Positions 13,025 to 21,825 of a stretch of DNA of 25,863 bases are shown here, piece by piece; positions within the stretch are counted from its first letter, which is position 1, and every line of letters begins with the position of its first letter. Source of the DNA: JASFRI01 sp050115015 (lineage in GTDB: Bacteria > Acidobacteriota > Polarisedimenticolia > CBDVAL01); contig JASFRI010000011.1 of NCBI GenBank assembly GCA_050115015.1, positions 1-25,863 of the forward strand, read 5' to 3'. Below the pieces are notes generated by a model. That model did not search any database, had not been told where the DNA came from, and worked only from the letters and a program-made list of their open reading frames with translations. Position numbers and translations under genes: made by a program.

Positions 13025-14830
13025 TCAGAACGGCCAGACCATCGGGATGAGCCAGATCCCCAGCGCCCAGATGGCGAACGTCAGCGGCAGGCCGATCTTC
13101 AGGAAGTCGCGGAACCGGTAGCCGCCCACGCCGTGGACATAGGTGTTCGTCTGGTAGCCGATTGGGGTGGCGAAGCTCACCGAGCCGCCCAGGGCCACCG
13201 CGATCAGGAACGGCCGCGGGTCCACCGGAGCGCCGGCGGCCCCCTGGAGCCCGGCGGCGGCGGACAGCGCCAGCGGCAGCATCAGCACGACCGCCGCGTT
13301 GTTCGTCAGGATCGAGGTCACCAGGATCGTCATGCCGAGGACCGTGGCCAGCACCCCCTGCGGTCCCAGGGCCCGGGCCGGACCGATGGCCGCCTCGGCG
13401 ATCACCGCGGCGGCGCCGGTCACCTCCATCGCGCGCCCCAGCGCGAGCATCCCGAAGATGAGGAACAGCAGGTCCCACTGGACCGCCTCGTAGGCCTCCC
13501 GGGGCTGCAGGCAGCGGGTGAGGATCATCGCCACCGCGCCGCCGATGGCCAGCAGGCTGATCGGCGCGAGGCCCGCGGCGGCCAGGGCGATCACCGCCAC
13601 CGCGATGGCCGCCGCCAGCGGCGCCCGCTTCCGCGGGATCGGCTGGTCGGGCTCCAGCAGCAGGAAGTCCGGCTCCTCCCGGAGCCGCTCCAGGCTGGCC
13701 TCCGTCCCCATCATCAGGACGATGTCGCCGAAGCGGAAGCGCACGTCGGGGATCGGCTCCTCCACGCTGCGGCCATGGCGGTGGACCGCGAGGATCGCGG
13801 CGCCGTAGCGCTGCCGGAACCGCAGCGAGCGCACGGTCTGATCCACGAGGCGGCTCGACGGGCCCACCATCCCCTCGAAGACGAGCGCCTCGCGCCCGGT
13901 GGGGTCCGCCGCCCCCACCGGGAAGCGCAGCCCGGGGTCGGACCGGACCTCCTTGGCGAGGGAGGCGGGCCCGAGCACCAGCATCCGGTCGTGGGCCCGG
14001 AGCCGGATCTGCTCCAGCGGCACCTGGCGCTCCTCGCCGCCGCGCACCAGCTCCAGGACGTGCACCCCGGGCCGGCCGGCGAAGGGCGTCGCGGCGATCC
14101 CCTTGCCGGCGTAGCGGGAGCCCTCGTTGATCACCACCTCGAGGAGGTATTCCCGGGAGCGGGCCTTCCGGATCATCGCCGACGCGGTCTCCCGCTCGGG
14201 GAGCAGCTTCCGCGCGGCCACGATGTACCCCAGCCCCAGCACGGAGGCGGGAACCCCGATCCACGCGAGCTCGAACATCCCCAGCCCGCGGAGGCCGTGC
14301 TGCTCCGCCAGGCTGTGCACCAGGATGTTCGTGCTCGTGCCGATCAGCGTGCACATCCCTCCCAGGAGCGCCGCGAAGGAGATCGGGATCAGCAGCCGGC
14401 TCGGCGCGAGGCCGCGCTCGTCGGCCAGCCGCAGGGCGATGGGGACAAAGAGCACGACCACGGGGGTGTTGTTCAGGAAGGCCGACAGCAGCAGGACCGG
14501 CACCGCCAGGGCCAGGACCGTCATCGCCTCGCCGGTGCCCGGGCCGCCCCGGAAGAGGCGGTGGAGGGGATCCAGCGCGCCGGTGCGGGAGATCCCCGCG
14601 GCGAGGATGAACAGCGCCGCAACGGTCACCACCGCCGGGTTGCCGAACACCCCGAGCGCCTCGTCCTGATCCAGCACCGGAGCCCAGCCGCCGGAGGTCT
14701 GCGGTAGCGGCACCAAAGCCAGCAGCCCGAAGGCGGTCATGCTGATCAGGTCCGCGCCTCCGACCTCGAGCACCAGCGCGACCAGCGTCGCGAGCAGCAC
14801 CGCCAGCACGAACATCCCGCTCAGGGTCAT
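13025..14830 (-). CDS. SLC13-family transporter with two RCK_C (TrkA-C) domains
   Basis: The 601-residue protein starts at ATG 14830. The N-terminal transport half has helices from about residue 5 on, and the first re-entrant signature SAFLNNTPVVVLFVPIA (about 115-131). GTSTNILVHSLAEQHGL follows, as in the SNT-type motifs of divalent-anion/Na+ symporters. Two cytoplasmic regulatory RCK_C domains sit in the middle (about 225-300 and 310-390), with FGDIVLMMGTEASLERL in the second. The C-terminal half mirrors the first, with TSILTNNAAVVLMLPLALS and FATPIGYQTNTYVHG. Such proteins import sulfate, dicarboxylates or other anions; the two RCK_C domains are characteristic of the sulfate/uncharacterised branch and suggest ligand gating. 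It stands alone between the DUF2914 gene (convergent) and the EamA gene (divergent). Confidence 0.9.
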   Translation of the reverse strand: MTLSGMFVLAVLLATLVALVLEVGGADLISMTAFGLLALVPLPQTSGGWAPVLDQDEALGVFGNPAVVTVAALFILAAGISRTGALDPLHRLFRGGPGTGEAMTVLALAVPVLLLSAFLNNTPVVVLFVPIALRLADERGLAPSRLLIPISFAALLGGMCTLIGTSTNILVHSLAEQHGLRGLGMFELAWIGVPASVLGLGYIVAARKLLPERETASAMIRKARSREYLLEVVINEGSRYAGKGIAATPFAGRPGVHVLELVRGGEERQVPLEQIRLRAHDRMLVLGPASLAKEVRSDPGLRFPVGAADPTGREALVFEGMVGPSSRLVDQTVRSLRFRQRYGAAILAVHRHGRSVEEPIPDVRFRFGDIVLMMGTEASLERLREEPDFLLLEPDQPIPRKRAPLAAAIAVAVIALAAAGLAPISLLAIGGAVAMILTRCLQPREAYEAVQWDLLFLIFGMLALGRAMEVTGAAAVIAEAAIGPARALGPQGVLATVLGMTILVTSILTNNAAVVLMLPLALSAAAGLQGAAGAPVDPRPFLIAVALGGSVSFATPIGYQTNTYVHGVGGYRFRDFLKIGLPLTFAIWALGIWLIPMVWPF

Positions 14831-14863
14831 CGCCGGCTATTCTACCCGCTCCCGGCGTCCGGT

Positions 14864-14892
14864 TTGACACGGCGGATCGGCGCCTCTATCCT
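14864..14892 (+). promoter_or_regulatory. Sigma-70-type promoter of the EamA gene
   Basis: TTGACA (14864-14869), a 17-base spacer and TATCCT (14887-14892) predict transcription from about 14899. This makes the in-frame TTG at 14864 unusable as a start codon, because it is the -35 element. Confidence 0.6.
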
Positions 14893-14920
14893 GGGTCGCC
14901 TCCAGCCCGGGTGTCCCCGC

Positions 14921-15859
14921 GTGACGACCTCCCCGAACGAAACCGGCCGGCCGATGCAGGTGCTGGTGTTCGTCGTCCTGACGTTCATCTGGGGGACGAC
15001 GTGGGCCGTGATCCGCGTCGGCCTGGAGGGGATCCCGCCCTTCACGGGGGTCGCCCTGCGGTTCGCGATCGCGTCGCTCCTCCTGCTGCTCATCGCCCGG
15101 GTCCGCGGGATCCCGCTCGGACGCGACGCCCGGGAGCGCCGGCTGTGGCTGGTGAACGGCGTGTTCTCGTTCTTTCTCTCGTACGGCGCGGTCTACTGGT
15201 CGGAGCAGTGGGTCCCCTCGGGCCTCAGCGCGGTGCTGTTCGCGACCTTCCCCCTGTTCGTCGCGGTGCTGGCGCACCTCGCGCTCCCCGGCGAGCGCCT
15301 GAACCCGCGCACCGCCACCGGCGTGCTGGTGGGATTCGCCGGCGCGGCCACGATCTTCGCCGGGGACTTCGCCGCCCTGGGGGGCCGCCCGGTCGTCGTG
15401 GCCTCCCTGGTCATGCTCGTCTCCCCCATCGCCTCCGCGGTCGGCAGCGTCGCCGTGAAGCGCTGGGGCCGGGGAGTCCATCCCGTCTCCCTCACCGCCG
15501 TGCCCATGGGTCTCACCGCGATCGCCATGGGGGCCGTCGCCGCGGTCACGGAGCGCCACCGCAGCATCGTTCTCGACGCGAGCTCCATCGGGGCGCTGCT
15601 CTACCTGGCCTTGATGGGATCCGCCGTCACCTTCAGCCTCTACTACTGGCTTCTCGGCCACGTCTCCGCGACCCGCACGTCCCTGCTCGCCTACACCATC
15701 CCCGTCGTCGCGGTGCTCGTGGGTGCCGTCTTCCTGGACGAGACGCTGACGCCCCGGGTCCTGGCGGGCTCCGCCCTGGTGCTCGCCGGCGTCGCCCTCG
15801 CCGTGCACCAGCCTCGCCGACGCGCCCGGGCGCCTTCCCGGGGCGGCCGTCTGCCTTGA
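14921..15859 (+). CDS. EamA/DMT-superfamily transporter
   Basis: About 312 residues from GTG 14921. Ten hydrophobic helices fall into two five-helix EamA repeats. The first repeat opens with VLVFVVLTFIWGTTWAVIRVGLEGIPPFTGVALRFAIASLLLLL and contains FFLSYGAVYWSEQWVPSGLSAVLFATFPLFVAVLAHLAL, the classic drug/metabolite-transporter pattern. The second opens near VASLVMLVSPIASAVGSVAVKRW and ends YTIPVVAVLVGAVFLDETLTPRVLAGSALVLAGV. Members export amino acids, nucleosides or other metabolites; no substrate can be read here. The tail is basic (RRRARAPSRGGRLP). The start is uncertain: GTG 14921 or ATG 14954 both lie downstream of the promoter, and neither has a good Shine-Dalgarno sequence. The ATG fits family N-termini slightly better. 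Confidence 0.9.
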   Translation: MTTSPNETGRPMQVLVFVVLTFIWGTTWAVIRVGLEGIPPFTGVALRFAIASLLLLLIARVRGIPLGRDARERRLWLVNGVFSFFLSYGAVYWSEQWVPSGLSAVLFATFPLFVAVLAHLALPGERLNPRTATGVLVGFAGAATIFAGDFAALGGRPVVVASLVMLVSPIASAVGSVAVKRWGRGVHPVSLTAVPMGLTAIAMGAVAAVTERHRSIVLDASSIGALLYLALMGSAVTFSLYYWLLGHVSATRTSLLAYTIPVVAVLVGAVFLDETLTPRVLAGSALVLAGVALAVHQPRRRARAPSRGGRLP

Positions 15860-15907
15860 CGATGGCGAGGGGGACCTCGTAGGCTCATCCGGCCTTCGTG
15901 GTCCAGT

Positions 15908-16050
15908 TCACAAATACGGTGACGCACCGAGGGCGTCGATGCGCCGCGCCGGCAAGGCGCGGGACCGAGGCGTAGCCCTGTCTTACGGCGCAGGGAGCGC
16001 AACGAAGGCAGCGCGGATGCAGCGGCGGCCGGATGCCACCGTATTTGTGA
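15908..16050. repeat. Long imperfect palindromic element (copy B, MITE/REP-like)
   Basis: TCACAAATACGGTG (15908-15921) and CACCGTATTTGTGA (16037-16050) are exact reverse complements, 115 bases apart. The inside follows the same plan as copy A: GGCAAGGC, a central CGTA/TACG pair, GCGCAACG, and a flanking stem formed by CCGCGC and GCGCGG. From AAATACGG to its partner the span is 135 bases, against 131 in copy A. The element lies between the EamA stop and the first M14 gene, 45 bases before its start. Confidence 0.72.
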
Positions 16051-16095
16051 CTGGGGCCACGGTACCGTCTTCGCAGCCTCACGGAGGGTCTCCTC

Positions 16096-18699
16096 ATGCG
16101 CCCATCGCCCCGCCGACTCGTCCCGCTGCTCCCGTTCCTCCTCTCCACCCTGGCCGCCTCCCCCCCGCCGTCCCCCTCCGAGTTCCTGGACCTCCCCCTG
16201 GGCGCCGACCGAATGCTGGCGGATTACGAGCAGATCGGTTCCTACCTGCAGGCACTCGCGGAGGCGTCGGATCGCGTGCAGATGGAGTCGATCGGCGAGT
16301 CCACCCTGGGGCGGCCCATCTGGATGCTCACGGTGTCCTCCCCGGACAACCTGGCCGACGCCCCCCGGCAGCGCGAGATCGCGGCACGGCTGGCGGATCC
16401 CCGCGGTCTGTCGCCGCAGGAGGAGGCGGCGCTGGTGGCCGAGGGCAAGGCCGTCGTGCTGGTGACCTGCAACATCCACTCCACCGAGATCGCCTCGAGC
16501 CAGATGGCCCTGGAGCTGGCCTGGGAGCTGGCCACCACCGACGATCCCCGCAAGCTCCGGGCGCTCGAAGACGTCGTCCTGCTCCTGCTCCCCTCGATCA
16601 ACCCCGACGGCCAGCAGATGGTGGTGGACTGGTACCGGCAGTGGCTCGGCACGGAATACGAGGGCGGCAGGATGCCGTGGCTCTACCACCATCACGCCGG
16701 CCACGACAACAACCGGGACTGGTTCATGCTGAACCTACCGGAGACCCGCGCCGTCAACCGCGTGCTCTACCGCCAGTGGTATCCGCAGGTTTACCTCGAC
16801 GAGCACCAGATGGGTTCCACCGGGCCGAGGATCTTCGTGCCGCCGTTCCAGGACCCGGTGGCGGGGAACATCCATCCCCTGATCTGGCGGCTGTCGGACC
16901 TGTTCGGGACCGAGATGGCGGTCCGCCTGCAGGAGGCCGACCGGTCCGGGGTCATCGACGGCTATGCCTATGACGGCTACTGGCCCGGAGGCACGATGAA
17001 CACGGCGTGGTGGAAGAACGTCGTCGGCCTGCTGACGGAGGTCGCCAGCGTCCGCGTCGCCACGCCCATCGATGTCGATCCGAACGAGCTGCGCGGGAAC
17101 CGCAAGGGGCTCCCCGAGTACCGATCCCAGATCAACTTCCCGGATCCGTGGCCGGGAGGCCGCTGGACGCTGCGCGACATCATGGACTACGAGCGCATCG
17201 CCACGCTGGCGCTGCTGGAGACCGCCTCCGTGCACCGCGAGGACCTCCTCCGGGACATGGCCCGCATGGCCCGGGAGGCGGTCTGGGAGGGCAGGACGGA
17301 GGCGCCCTTCGCGTACGCGATCCCGCCGGAGCAGCACGACCCGGGCGAGGCCGCCCGGCTGGCCGCCCTGCTCCTGGAGCACGGCGTCGAGGTGCACCGC
17401 GCCCCGGAGGAATTCCGCAGTGGCGCACGGTCCTTCCCGGCGGGGACCCTCGTGGTCCGCATGGACCAGCCGTACCGCGCCTTCGCCAAGGAGATGCTGG
17501 AGGTCCAGCGGTTCCCGGAGGTGCGCGCCGCCGAGGACGGGGAGATCCTCCCTCCCTACGACGTGACCGCCTGGACGCTGCCGCTGCTGCTGGGGGTCGA
17601 GGGGACCTGGCTCGACGAGCCGCTGGACGTCCCCCTCGAGCGGATCCGGGAGGCGCCGGGGCCCGCGGGGGAGGTCGTCGGGGAGGGATCCGACTTCCTG
17701 CTGTCCCGGAGCACGAACGCCGCGGCCACGGCGGTGAACCTGCTGCTCGAGGCGAAGGCGACGGTGCGGACGGCGACCACCGCGACCGTGGCCGCGGACC
17801 GGACCTGGCCGCCGGGCACCTACCTGGTGTCCGGCGTCCGCGCCCCGAAGCTCGCCGAGATCGCCGGGGCGGCGGGGGTGCGCTTCCAGGCCGTCCCGTC
17901 GGCCCCGGAGGGGGACTGGCGGCGGGTCTCCCGGCCGCGTCTCGGACTGTACCAGCCCTGGCGGGCCTCCATGGACGAGGGCTGGACCCGGCTGGTCCTC
18001 GAGCGGCACGGCTACGCCTACGAGACCCTGCACAACGAGGACGTGCGGAAGGGGGACCTGCACAAGCGGCTGGACGTGATCCTGCTCCCGGACGTCTCGA
18101 AGGACATCCTCGTCGACGGCGAGCGGAAGCCGCGGGAGGGGCCTGCCCCGTACCGGGTGGAGCTCCCGCCCGACTACCGGGGCGGGATCGGGAAGGAGGG
18201 CGTGGACGCGCTCCGCGCCTTCGTCGAGGAGGGGGGCACCCTCGTCACCCTCGACTCCTCGGGGGAGCTCCCCATCGACACGATGAACCTGCCGGTGCGG
18301 GACGTCCTCGATCGCCTGCCGCGATCCGAGTTCCTGTGCCCCGGCTCCCTCCTCCGGGTCCAGGTCGACCCGGACCAGCCCGTGGGCTACGGCATGCCCG
18401 AAACGGCCGCCGCGTACTTCGCCTCCAGCCCCGCGTACGCCACCACGATCCCCGGCGCCGAGGCCGACCGGCGGGTCGTGGCGCGCTACCCCGACGGACC
18501 GCTGCTGCTGAGCGGCTTCCTGCGCGGCGAGGAGCACCTGCAACGCCGCGCCGCGGTGGTGGAGGTGCAGAAGGGAAAGGGCCGCGTCGTGCTGCTGGGG
18601 TTCCGGGTGCAGAACCGGGCCTGGACGGCGGGGACGTTCCGGCTGCTGTTCAACGCCATCGAGCGCGGCGCCTGGGAGCCGGCGGAGGAGGGCCGATGA
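16096..18699 (+). CDS. Secreted M14-family zinc metallopeptidase (first of tandem pair)
   Basis: The 867-residue protein starts at ATG 16096 (GGAGGG upstream) with signal peptide RRLVPLLPFLLSTLAASPPP. The catalytic domain has the carboxypeptidase zinc pair HSTE (His128, Glu131). The segment NPDG (from Asn169) and the HDNNRDWFMLN block, beginning at His203, supply the substrate-binding Asn-Arg. The third zinc-ligand candidate is His237 in YLDEHQMG, and the general-base Glu is 315 in GLLTEVAS. The rest is a long C-terminal region ending in GKGRVVLLGFRVQNRAWTAGTFRLLFNAI, usual for the large (850-900 residue) M14 enzymes of soil bacteria. These are thought to act on exported peptides; the target is unknown. 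Its stop overlaps the start of the paralogue by four bases (ATGA), so the two are co-translated. Confidence 0.92.
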   Translation: MRPSPRRLVPLLPFLLSTLAASPPPSPSEFLDLPLGADRMLADYEQIGSYLQALAEASDRVQMESIGESTLGRPIWMLTVSSPDNLADAPRQREIAARLADPRGLSPQEEAALVAEGKAVVLVTCNIHSTEIASSQMALELAWELATTDDPRKLRALEDVVLLLLPSINPDGQQMVVDWYRQWLGTEYEGGRMPWLYHHHAGHDNNRDWFMLNLPETRAVNRVLYRQWYPQVYLDEHQMGSTGPRIFVPPFQDPVAGNIHPLIWRLSDLFGTEMAVRLQEADRSGVIDGYAYDGYWPGGTMNTAWWKNVVGLLTEVASVRVATPIDVDPNELRGNRKGLPEYRSQINFPDPWPGGRWTLRDIMDYERIATLALLETASVHREDLLRDMARMAREAVWEGRTEAPFAYAIPPEQHDPGEAARLAALLLEHGVEVHRAPEEFRSGARSFPAGTLVVRMDQPYRAFAKEMLEVQRFPEVRAAEDGEILPPYDVTAWTLPLLLGVEGTWLDEPLDVPLERIREAPGPAGEVVGEGSDFLLSRSTNAAATAVNLLLEAKATVRTATTATVAADRTWPPGTYLVSGVRAPKLAEIAGAAGVRFQAVPSAPEGDWRRVSRPRLGLYQPWRASMDEGWTRLVLERHGYAYETLHNEDVRKGDLHKRLDVILLPDVSKDILVDGERKPREGPAPYRVELPPDYRGGIGKEGVDALRAFVEEGGTLVTLDSSGELPIDTMNLPVRDVLDRLPRSEFLCPGSLLRVQVDPDQPVGYGMPETAAAYFASSPAYATTIPGAEADRRVVARYPDGPLLLSGFLRGEEHLQRRAAVVEVQKGKGRVVLLGFRVQNRAWTAGTFRLLFNAIERGAWEPAEEGR

Positions 18700-21269
18700 G
18701 ATCGATGGCGTGCCTGCTGCTGTTCCTGCTGGCCGGTGCGGCGGACGCCGCGACGGTCCCGTCGCCGGAGGAGTTCCTCGGCTTCCCGGTGGGGGCGGAC
18801 CGCCGGCTCGCGGACTACGGGCAGATCGTGGCGTACCTCGACCTGCTGGACGCGGCCACGGACCGCCTGACGCTGCTGCGCCTCGGCGAGACCACCCTCG
18901 GGGAAGAGTTCACGGTGGCCGCCATCTCCTCCGGTCCGAACCTGCGGGACGCGGCGCGCTACCGGAAGATCGCCCGCCGCCTGGCGGATCCGCGCGGTCT
19001 CGACGCCGCGGAGGAAGCCCGCCTGGTGGCGGAGGGGAAGGTCATCGTCCTGATCACCCTGAACATCCACTCGACGGAGATCGGCGCCAGCCAGATGGTC
19101 CTGGAGCTCGCCCACCAGCTCGCCCTGGCTCCGTCGGAAAAAGAGGCTCGCTGGATGGAGGACGTGATCCTCCTCGTGGTCCCCTCCCTGAACCCGGACG
19201 GGCAGCGGATGGTGACGGCCTGGTACCGGGAGCACGTGGGGACGGCGTACGAGGGCGGCCCCATGCCCCGCCTCTACCACCACTACGCGGGCCACGACAA
19301 CAACCGGGACTGGTTCATGCTCAATCTCCCGGAGACGAAGCTCCTCAACCGCCTCCTCTACCACGACTGGCACCCGCAACTGTTCGTGGACGAGCACCAG
19401 ATGGGGATGACCGGGGCGCGTCTGTTCCTGCCGCCCTTCAAGGACCCCATCGGCGAGAACGTCCACCCGCTGATCTGGCGGCTCGTCGACCGGGTGGGGA
19501 CGGCGATGGCCCTCCGGGAGCAGGAGGCGGGGAACTCCGGCGTCATCCAGGCGGCGCAGTTCGACGGCTACTGGCTTGGCGGGACCCGGAACACCGGCTG
19601 GTACAAGAACGTCGTCGGCCTGCTGACGGAGGCGGCCTCGGTCCGCATCGCCTCGCCGGTCCACGTGGACCCAGGGGAGCTGCACGGGGGGATCAAGGGG
19701 CTGGCGGACTACGGCGCCCAGGCGAACTTCCCGGACCCGTGGCCCGGGGGCTGGTGGAGGCTCCGGGACATCATCGACTACGAGCTGGTGCTGACCCGAT
19801 CGCTGCTGGAAACCGCCTCCCGTTACCGGGAGGACCTCCTGCGGGCCCAGGTGCGCATGGCGCGGGACGCGGTGGCCGCCGGCCGGTCGGCGCCGCCGGC
19901 GGGCTGGGCGATCCCCGCCGGCGGACGGGACCCGGTCGCGGCGGCGGCGATGATCGATCTGCTGCTGGAACACGGCGTCGAGGTGCGGCGGAGCGACGCG
20001 GCTTTCCGCGACGGCAGCCGGCTCCATCCCGCCGGCACCTGGATCGTCCCGGCGGACCAGCCCTACCGGCAGTTCGCCCTGGAGGTCCTGGAGCCCCAGG
20101 AGTACCCGGAGATCCGCTCGGAGCCCGATGGACCGATCCTGCTCCCCTACGACGTGAACACCTGGTCCTTCCCGTCCCTGTTCGGGGTGGAGACGGTGCG
20201 GCTGACGAAGGTCCCCGGGGGGGATCTGCCGCGCCTCGCGGAGGCACCCTGGCCGCCGGGGGTGCTGCAGGGGGACGGGTCGCTCGCGCTGCTGTCCCCC
20301 GTGGGGAACGCAGCCTCGGCCGCGGTCAACGATCTGCTGGCGGGCGGCGCGCAGGTACGCCTGGCCGCCGCGCCCCTGCAGGCGGCGGAGCGCGCATGGC
20401 CCGCGGGAACCGTCCTCGCGTCGGCCCCGGAGGGGCTGCTGCGGGAGGTGGCCGCCGCCCGGCACGTGACCTTCGTCCGCACGGACCTGCAGTCCCCCGA
20501 GGACGTCCTGTCCCTCCGGCAGCCGCGCCTCGGTCTCTACCGCGGCTTTCTCCCCTCCATGGACGAGGGGTGGACGCGGCTGGTCCTGGAGCGCTGGGGC
20601 TTCCCCTACGTGTCCATCGACAACGCCCGCATGGCGGCGGGCGACCTGGGCGCGGACTTCGACGTGATCCTCCTCCCGGACCAGTCGAAGGCGGCGATCG
20701 TCGAGGGGCGCTCCGCCCGGCCCGGCTACCGCCTGGAGTATCCCCCGGAGCAGCAGGGGGGCATCGGCGCGGACGGCGTGAAGGCCCTGGCCGCGTTCGT
20801 CTCGTCGGGGGGAACGCTGATCACCCTGGACGGATCGTCGGAATTGCCGATCGGCGAGATGAACCTGCCCGTGGCCCGTCCGCTGGCCGGGGTCGGCAGG
20901 GACCGCTTCTACTGCCCCGGATCGATGCTCCGTGTGGCCATCGACACCTCCCACCCCCTCGGCTTCGGGATGCCCGCCGAGGCGGCGGTGATGTTCGCGC
21001 GGAGCCAGCCCTTCGAGACGCGCATCCCCGGGGGCGAGGCGACGCGGGTGGTGGTCGCGCGCTTCCCGGAGGGGCCGTTGCTGGTCAGCGGCTGGATCCG
21101 GGGGGAGGAGCTGCTCCGCCGGCGGGCCGCCCTCGTGGAGGTCCGCAAGGGGAAGGGACGGGTGATCCTCTTCGGGTTCCGTCCCCAGTTCCGGGCCCAG
21201 GCGCGGGCCACGTTCAAGCTGCTGTTCAACGCCATCCACCTGGGAGGCGTCGTCCCGCCGGGCTCCTGA
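18696..21269 (+). CDS. Secreted M14-family zinc metallopeptidase (second of tandem pair)
   Basis: 857 residues from ATG 18696, which overlaps the stop of its paralogue in ATGA. The signal peptide is short (MRSMACLLLFLLAGAADA). All catalytic positions are kept: HSTE (His125, Glu128), the NPDG block, GHDNNRDWFMLNLPE, His234 in FVDEHQMG and Glu312 in GLLTEAAS. Synteny and block order with the first copy are complete over the whole length, including the C-terminal GKGRVILFGFRPQFRAQARATFKLLFNAI, so this is an old tandem duplication and not a fragment. Differences cluster in the region after the catalytic domain (about residues 400-600). This could mean different peptide specificity; a heterodimer is also possible but unsupported. 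It ends 15 bases before the convergent Spy-like gene. Confidence 0.92.
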   Translation: MRSMACLLLFLLAGAADAATVPSPEEFLGFPVGADRRLADYGQIVAYLDLLDAATDRLTLLRLGETTLGEEFTVAAISSGPNLRDAARYRKIARRLADPRGLDAAEEARLVAEGKVIVLITLNIHSTEIGASQMVLELAHQLALAPSEKEARWMEDVILLVVPSLNPDGQRMVTAWYREHVGTAYEGGPMPRLYHHYAGHDNNRDWFMLNLPETKLLNRLLYHDWHPQLFVDEHQMGMTGARLFLPPFKDPIGENVHPLIWRLVDRVGTAMALREQEAGNSGVIQAAQFDGYWLGGTRNTGWYKNVVGLLTEAASVRIASPVHVDPGELHGGIKGLADYGAQANFPDPWPGGWWRLRDIIDYELVLTRSLLETASRYREDLLRAQVRMARDAVAAGRSAPPAGWAIPAGGRDPVAAAAMIDLLLEHGVEVRRSDAAFRDGSRLHPAGTWIVPADQPYRQFALEVLEPQEYPEIRSEPDGPILLPYDVNTWSFPSLFGVETVRLTKVPGGDLPRLAEAPWPPGVLQGDGSLALLSPVGNAASAAVNDLLAGGAQVRLAAAPLQAAERAWPAGTVLASAPEGLLREVAAARHVTFVRTDLQSPEDVLSLRQPRLGLYRGFLPSMDEGWTRLVLERWGFPYVSIDNARMAAGDLGADFDVILLPDQSKAAIVEGRSARPGYRLEYPPEQQGGIGADGVKALAAFVSSGGTLITLDGSSELPIGEMNLPVARPLAGVGRDRFYCPGSMLRVAIDTSHPLGFGMPAEAAVMFARSQPFETRIPGGEATRVVVARFPEGPLLVSGWIRGEELLRRRAALVEVRKGKGRVILFGFRPQFRAQARATFKLLFNAIHLGGVVPPGS

Positions 21270-21284
21270 GGTCCCTGGCCCCGG

Positions 21285-21734
21285 CTAGTGGATGCGGCTC
21301 TGCGCGAAGAGGTTCCAGAACTTCTTGTTCTGCTCGGGGGTGAGGATCGTCTTGAAATCGATCCAGTACTGGACCTCCACGTCGACGATCTGCTGGTGGA
21401 CGGAGTGGAAGTTCTTGAGCTTCGCGGCGACGTTGCCCTTGTCCGGCTCCGTGGACTCCATCAGCGAGACGACGTCGTCGTAGGCGGTCTGGTACTTCCC
21501 GCGCAGGGTCTGCGCCTGGGAACGGTACCGGTCGCTGACCTCCTTCATCTGCTGCTTCTGCTCGTCGTTCAGCTCCACGGTGGCGGCGATCTTCTGCTGC
21601 TCCTCGGGGCTGGGCGGGGCGAACACCGAAACGACGTTGCGCATCAGCCCCTTCTGATCCTGCGCCGTCGCCGCGACCGGGAGCAGCAACGCGAGGACCA
21701 CGAGTGGTGCGGCCGGCAGGAACGCTCTTCTCAT
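21285..21734 (-). CDS. Spy/CpxP-like periplasmic protein
   Basis: 149 residues from ATG 21734 (GAGGGAGGG five bases upstream). The signal peptide MRRAFLPAAPLVVLALLLPVAATAQ is clear. The mature part is almost all helix and charged: LNDEQKQQMKEVSDRYRSQAQTLRGKY, DDVVSLMES, and a last segment ILTPEQNKKFWNLFAQS. That segment is an LTxxQ-type repeat of the Spy/CpxP/heavy-metal-sensor group. These periplasmic helical proteins act as chaperones or sense metal and envelope stress. There is no adjacent two-component system to define the stimulus. A TAGAAT -10-like hexamer lies upstream near 21774-21779 on the minus strand. Alternative: an uncharacterised helical periplasmic protein with similar composition. 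Confidence 0.8.
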   Translation of the reverse strand: MRRAFLPAAPLVVLALLLPVAATAQDQKGLMRNVVSVFAPPSPEEQQKIAATVELNDEQKQQMKEVSDRYRSQAQTLRGKYQTAYDDVVSLMESTEPDKGNVAAKLKNFHSVHQQIVDVEVQYWIDFKTILTPEQNKKFWNLFAQSRIH

Positions 21735-21825
21735 GTTTCCCTCCCTCGTTCGCGTCGAAACGGTCCCGACGCATTCTAGCAGGCAGCGGACGGGTCCACC
21801 ATGTCCGCTACCGACCCCACCACCA

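Noticed and set aside
17007..18695. N-terminal extension joining the second M14 frame to 17007
   Set aside because: It is out of phase with the first M14 gene and has a shadow-type composition; the real start is ATG 18696 followed by a signal peptide.
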